A DNA stretch of 34,007 nucleotides from a virus: positions 1 through 34,007 of the IMG/VR virus record IMGVR_UViG_3300025108_000012. One strand, 5' to 3'. The position numbers and the translations under genes are program-made. The notes under the pieces were generated by a model. The model was not told the DNA's origin. It saw only the letters and a program-made list of their open reading frames with translations, and ran no database searches. Positions 31,775 through 34,007 of the stretch are shown here, piece after piece (the stretch's first letter is position 1; each line of letters starts with the position of its first letter).

Positions 31775-32818
31775 TTATGATGACTTGAATAGATTCATTA
31801 CTCGTCTAAATACCGACGGCCTTACAATCACATCATAACCTGTAACATCGCTCGAACGTCGTCGAATATGCTGTTTATGTAGTGAGTTAAACCATTGATG
31901 ATCAGGGTATTTATTATTTGTCTTAATACGTTGAAAAGTTGTCGGAGACATATTCAACTCGATTGCTATCGATGTTAGCGTTAAACCTTCTTTTAACCGG
32001 GTCTCGATTATTGTTTTCTCATCGTCAGTAAACCGAGTCATTACGCCCCGCTTTCGCTTCTCTTTTACGACGTCGTCATTTTGGGGCTTATCTTCAGAGA
32101 CAAATAAATCAAGTTGTTCGCTCTCGACGGGGTCGACTGGGTCGACGCTCTCGACTGGGTCGACGCTCTCGACTGGGTCGAATCTTGATAATCTAGTTTG
32201 AGGATATGCCGACGGCTCGAGCGATGTCGTTTCGTCGATTGTAAAGAAATCTTCGAGTTGATCAGTTTGTTTTATAGCTAGTTCGAACTCGCCCAATGTC
32301 TCGAAATACTGAATAACCGCCTCGTCTTTATTTTGACCATGTAGCATGATCATCGCATAATCATCGCTATTATATTTCTTTAGATACTGACTGGACGCCT
32401 CATCTTCATAAACGAGAATGTAAAAGACCCAACGACCGAAAGAACAGTTTTGTCGATTGCGTCGTAAAGTCAATTCAGTAACTAAACTTAAAAATTTATG
32501 ATTACCGTATTGATCGGAGATATATCGAATGATGTCGGATTGCGTCGGGCGATTTTTATTGTATCGAGTCGTTTTGACTTCAGAGAGTAAAACCGTATGA
32601 GTCGGATCGTCTCTAGTATATGTGACCAGATCAGCGCAATTTGTTAAATCGCCATCGGCGAACGGCGGCTTTCGATTCGTAAATCTTGTTTCATACGCCC
32701 TGTTAGCCAGTTGAAAATTAGAATAATGACCGTTGAATATAGCGGCGATTTGACCTGCTAAAAAGTTGTGTAAGTTCGTTTGTTCATTCGTTGCATATTG
32801 TGTATTCGTTGCGTTCAT
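31775..32818 (-). CDS. PD-(D/E)XK-like nuclease domain fused to HTH
   Basis: A 347-residue protein. Residues of about 55-100 contain a PD-(D/E)XK-like layout: CADLVTYTRDD, then about 15 residues to LSEVKTTRYNK (E-x-K), followed by a helix with RYISDQYGNHKF. Residues of about 210-235 are a repeat linker (VDPVESVDPVES). Residues of about 270-300 form a helix-turn-helix (FTDDEKTIIETRLKEG, then TSIAIELNMSPTTFQRI). The C-terminus is basic. It may be the recombination or processing nuclease that partners the RecT-like protein, or a DNA-binding regulator with a degenerate nuclease fold. It starts in ATGA overlap with a 7-codon leader. Confidence 0.55.
   Translation of the reverse strand: MNATNTQYATNEQTNLHNFLAGQIAAIFNGHYSNFQLANRAYETRFTNRKPPFADGDLTNCADLVTYTRDDPTHTVLLSEVKTTRYNKNRPTQSDIIRYISDQYGNHKFLSLVTELTLRRNRQNCSFGRWVFYILVYEDEASSQYLKKYNSDDYAMIMLHGQNKDEAVIQYFETLGEFELAIKQTDQLEDFFTIDETTSLEPSAYPQTRLSRFDPVESVDPVESVDPVDPVESEQLDLFVSEDKPQNDDVVKEKRKRGVMTRFTDDEKTIIETRLKEGLTLTSIAIELNMSPTTFQRIKTNNKYPDHQWFNSLHKQHIRRRSSDVTGYDVIVRPSVFRRVMNLFKSS
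32121..32182. repeat. Short tandem repeat, 18-bp unit
   Basis: CTCTCGACTGGGTCGACG-type units start at 32148 and 32166 after a longer related copy at 32121. They encode the acidic VDPVES linker. The 18-bp unit keeps frame, so copy number can vary. Confidence 0.75.
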
Positions 32819-32838
32819 GTTATCCCTGTTTTGTTCAT
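32815..32838 (-). CDS. Possible seven-codon leader peptide
   Basis: The minus strand reads MNKTGIT and stop; its TGA overlaps the next ATG (32818) as ATGA. It is preceded by CGAGAACATA, the same leader as the 1988 and 2925 genes. Its own codons include the AGGG ribosome site of the next gene. It may couple or regulate translation; could also be chance. Confidence 0.35.
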   Translation of the reverse strand: MNKTGIT

Positions 32839-32848
32839 TATGTTCTCG

Positions 32849-32885
32849 ACTATCGCCGGGGGATTATCTAGCTCTCGGCGATAGT
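32849..32885 (-). promoter_or_regulatory. Perfect 10-bp inverted repeat upstream of the nuclease-HTH gene
   Basis: ACTATCGCCG (32849-32858) and CGGCGATAGT (32876-32885) pair perfectly over a 17-base loop in the 77-bp gap after SSB. There is no T-run after it on the minus strand, so a regulatory or processing hairpin or an operator is more likely than a terminator. Confidence 0.6.
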
Positions 32886-32895
32886 TGGTCATATA

Positions 32896-33294
32896 TCACG
32901 ACCATTTATTATCTGTAGTTCTCCACGGGTCGAGAGCACTTGTCTCGCTCGGCGTTAATGTTTCATTCGGGTATGTCGGCGTATCTTTTCGAGTGACTAG
33001 TTTATAAGACCAACATTTAACCTCGAAAAAAGTTTTGTTTTCATGCTCGTAACTTTCGTAACTTCCTTCGACTAAAACGCAATCGCCCCGTTTCACAGTT
33101 TCAGCGGCTCGAACCGATGAGCGCCCCATAACTTTGATTTTATGCCAAGTCGTATTTTCTCGCCATTCGCCATCATGGCCTTGATATCGTTCGCTAGTCG
33201 CCAATGAGAAAGTAGCGTAATTCTTACCGCCGCTCGTCACTTTTAATTCAGCATCTCGCCCCGCATTACCCACTAATAAAACTTTATTGATCAT
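32896..33294 (-). CDS. ssb: Single-stranded DNA-binding protein
   Basis: A 132-residue OB-fold protein: INKVLLVGNAGRDAELKVTS, then YATFSLATSERYQ, ENTTWHKIKVMGR and VKRGDCVLVEGSYE, the classic SSB sequence order. It coats single strands during replication and RecT-mediated annealing. The tail is short (LDPWRTTDNKWS) and lacks the acidic DDDIPF-type end that recruits host partners. Start follows AAAGGGG, overlapping the RHH gene as ATGA. Confidence 0.92.
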   Translation of the reverse strand: MINKVLLVGNAGRDAELKVTSGGKNYATFSLATSERYQGHDGEWRENTTWHKIKVMGRSSVRAAETVKRGDCVLVEGSYESYEHENKTFFEVKCWSYKLVTRKDTPTYPNETLTPSETSALDPWRTTDNKWS

Positions 33295-33551
33295 CTATAA
33301 TAACCCCTTTTTTTTAGATCAGCTTTGTACACTGCTTTTTTAGCCCCGGCGAATATTCGGGCGGGTAATGATAAATCGTCATTAACGTTATTATCAGCGT
33401 TATACATTTCGATAGCGTGTTTAACACAGGTTCGAACCGCTTGATTCATGTTCAAGCCATAATCTTTCATTATTTCGCCAATGACTTTGGCGTCGTCGTC
33501 GTCAAGATAGATCGATATTTGATGGCGTTTGGGTAGCTTCTTTTCTAACAT
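33291..33551 (-). CDS. Ribbon-helix-helix (CopG-like) DNA-binding protein
   Basis: An 86-residue protein with a ribbon-helix-helix domain at about residues 7-50: RHQISIYLDDDDAKVIGEIM, turn, then MNQAVRTCVKHAIEMY. The first strand (QISIYL) would enter the DNA groove. It is first gene of this operon and may regulate its own promoter. The C-terminal 30 residues are basic (GAKKAVYKADLKKRGYYR). An antitoxin role is less likely, as no toxin gene adjoins. Confidence 0.75.
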   Translation of the reverse strand: MLEKKLPKRHQISIYLDDDDAKVIGEIMKDYGLNMNQAVRTCVKHAIEMYNADNNVNDDLSLPARIFAGAKKAVYKADLKKRGYYR

Positions 33552-33623
33552 ATAAAATCCTTTTGTTGGCGGCTTGGGACTACTCCAAATGTTTCAAAAA
33601 TGACGATCCCCGCCGCCGTTAAT

Positions 33624-33653
33624 ACTTTAATGTAAATTAAACTTTATAGTCAA
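33624..33653 (-). promoter_or_regulatory. Candidate promoter for the RHH-SSB-terminase operon
   Basis: Minus-strand TTGACT (33653-33648), 18 bases, then TAAAGT (33629-33624, four of six matches to TATAAT). It lies directly after the terminator of the replication operon and about 75 bases before the RHH start, within an AT-rich stretch. Confidence 0.5.
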
Positions 33654-33654
33654 C

Positions 33655-33730
33655 ATAAAATAAGAAAACCCCAGTTCATCGATTAAGAGAGATCGAGCTA
33701 GTCTTTTAAAAAAAGAATAATGAACTGGGG
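33655..33730 (-). terminator. Terminator of the replication operon
   Basis: CCCCAGTTCAT and ATGAACTGGGG (33720-33730 and 33669-33679) form an 11-bp perfect stem, followed on the minus strand by TTTTCTTATTTTAT. The 40-base loop is large and T-rich. It lies about 50 bases after the stop of the small gene at 33780. Confidence 0.8.
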
Positions 33731-33779
33731 TGATGCTCAGTAAAGAGAAGATGACTCTATAACATTCGAAAACGATAAT

Positions 33780-34007
33780 CTATTGAAAAATGGCGAGGCT
33801 ACTATTTTGTTTTATTTGTAGATCGTCGCTCGGCTCTTCTGAGTTATGATACAGACGAGCGCTTTTAATACCCTGCTCATTATGTCGATAATGCATTACG
33901 ATCGACCCGGCGAGTAGTTTGATATGATAGCATTGAAACGATCCATCGATACTCATGTCGACGATTTCGATTTGACCTTCTAACACTATGAACGACCATG
34001 CGCCGAA
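33780..34007 (-). CDS. Small hypothetical protein, 3' part (gene crosses the contig join)
   Basis: C-terminal part of the 96-residue protein whose ATG is at 188-190. Bases 33881-34007 repeat 1-127, so the frame runs on without break. Visible sequence: IVLEGQIEIVDMSIDGSFQC, a beta-rich stretch, then MHYRHNEQG and SARLYHNSEEPSDDLQ. No family recognised. A terminator follows its stop. See the left-end entry for the start. Confidence 0.75.
   Translation of the reverse strand, partial: FGAWSFIVLEGQIEIVDMSIDGSFQCYHIKLLAGSIVMHYRHNEQGIKSARLYHNSEEPSDDLQIKQNSSLAIFQ
33881..34007. repeat. Right copy of 127-bp exact terminal direct repeat
   Basis: Identical to bases 1-127. One copy should be removed for a circular 33,880-bp genome. 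Confidence 0.95.

Noticed and set aside
1-34007. Integrated prophage or transposable Mu-like phage
   Set aside because: Despite Mu-like head genes there is no transposase, integrase or flanking host DNA, and the ends join into a circle.

Overview
The window reads as a complete, tailed double-stranded DNA phage genome of the siphovirus type, circular or circularly permuted as assembled. The first 127 bases and the last 127 bases are identical, so the unique length is 33,880 bp and one gene runs across the join. No integrase, transposase, excisionase, partition system, tRNA or rRNA is visible. The head genes resemble the Mu-type set (portal, protease-scaffold, minor head protein, decoration protein, capsid), while the tail is a long non-contractile one (tube, frameshifted chaperones, 679-residue tape measure). 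The host is probably Gram-negative: this rests on a RecT-type annealing protein, an E. coli-style LexA-like box and a signal-less endolysin paired with a holin. This inference is soft. Most genes use Ser TCG and Arg CGA codons heavily, so TCGA is very common. The 5.0-7.0 kb fibre genes and the methyltransferase gene lack this bias and look imported.

Layout. Almost everything is on the minus strand; only 1988-4031 is on the plus strand. (1) Replication operon, leftward from about 1.9 kb: a winged-helix initiator with an iteron array inside its own gene, a DnaC-like helicase loader, and a small protein that crosses the join and ends at 33780, followed by a hairpin terminator. (2) Next minus operon from about 33.6 kb: a ribbon-helix-helix protein, SSB, a PD-(D/E)XK-like plus HTH fusion, small proteins, and the terminase small and large subunits. 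A C5 cytosine methyltransferase gene follows, and a second 369-codon frame is open across almost its whole length. (3) A 283-bp control interval (28047-28329) with competing hairpins, a LexA-like palindrome and a strong sigma-70-like promoter. (4) The structural operon, 28046 down to 4028: portal, protease-scaffold, decoration, capsid, minor head, connector, neck, tail terminator, tube, chaperones joined by a -1 frameshift, tape measure, distal tail proteins, hub, endolysin, holin, repeat-built fibres, and three small membrane proteins. (5) A rightward operon (1988-4031): a small acidic/basic protein, an HTH protein, a secreted or membrane protein, and a RecT-like annealing protein. It is divergent from the replication operon and convergent with the end of the structural operon.

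How the genes work together: the initiator binds its internal iterons, and the loader delivers the host helicase. SSB and RecT support replication and recombination-dependent concatemers. TerS/TerL package DNA through the portal into a capsid built on the protease-scaffold. Tail genes follow in assembly order, and CHAP endolysin plus holin release the virions. The strongest points for a second look are the dual-frame methyltransferase locus, the GGGAAAA frameshift in the tail chaperones, the iteron array inside the initiator gene, the regulatory interval before the portal, and the mosaic repeat-rich fibre locus.
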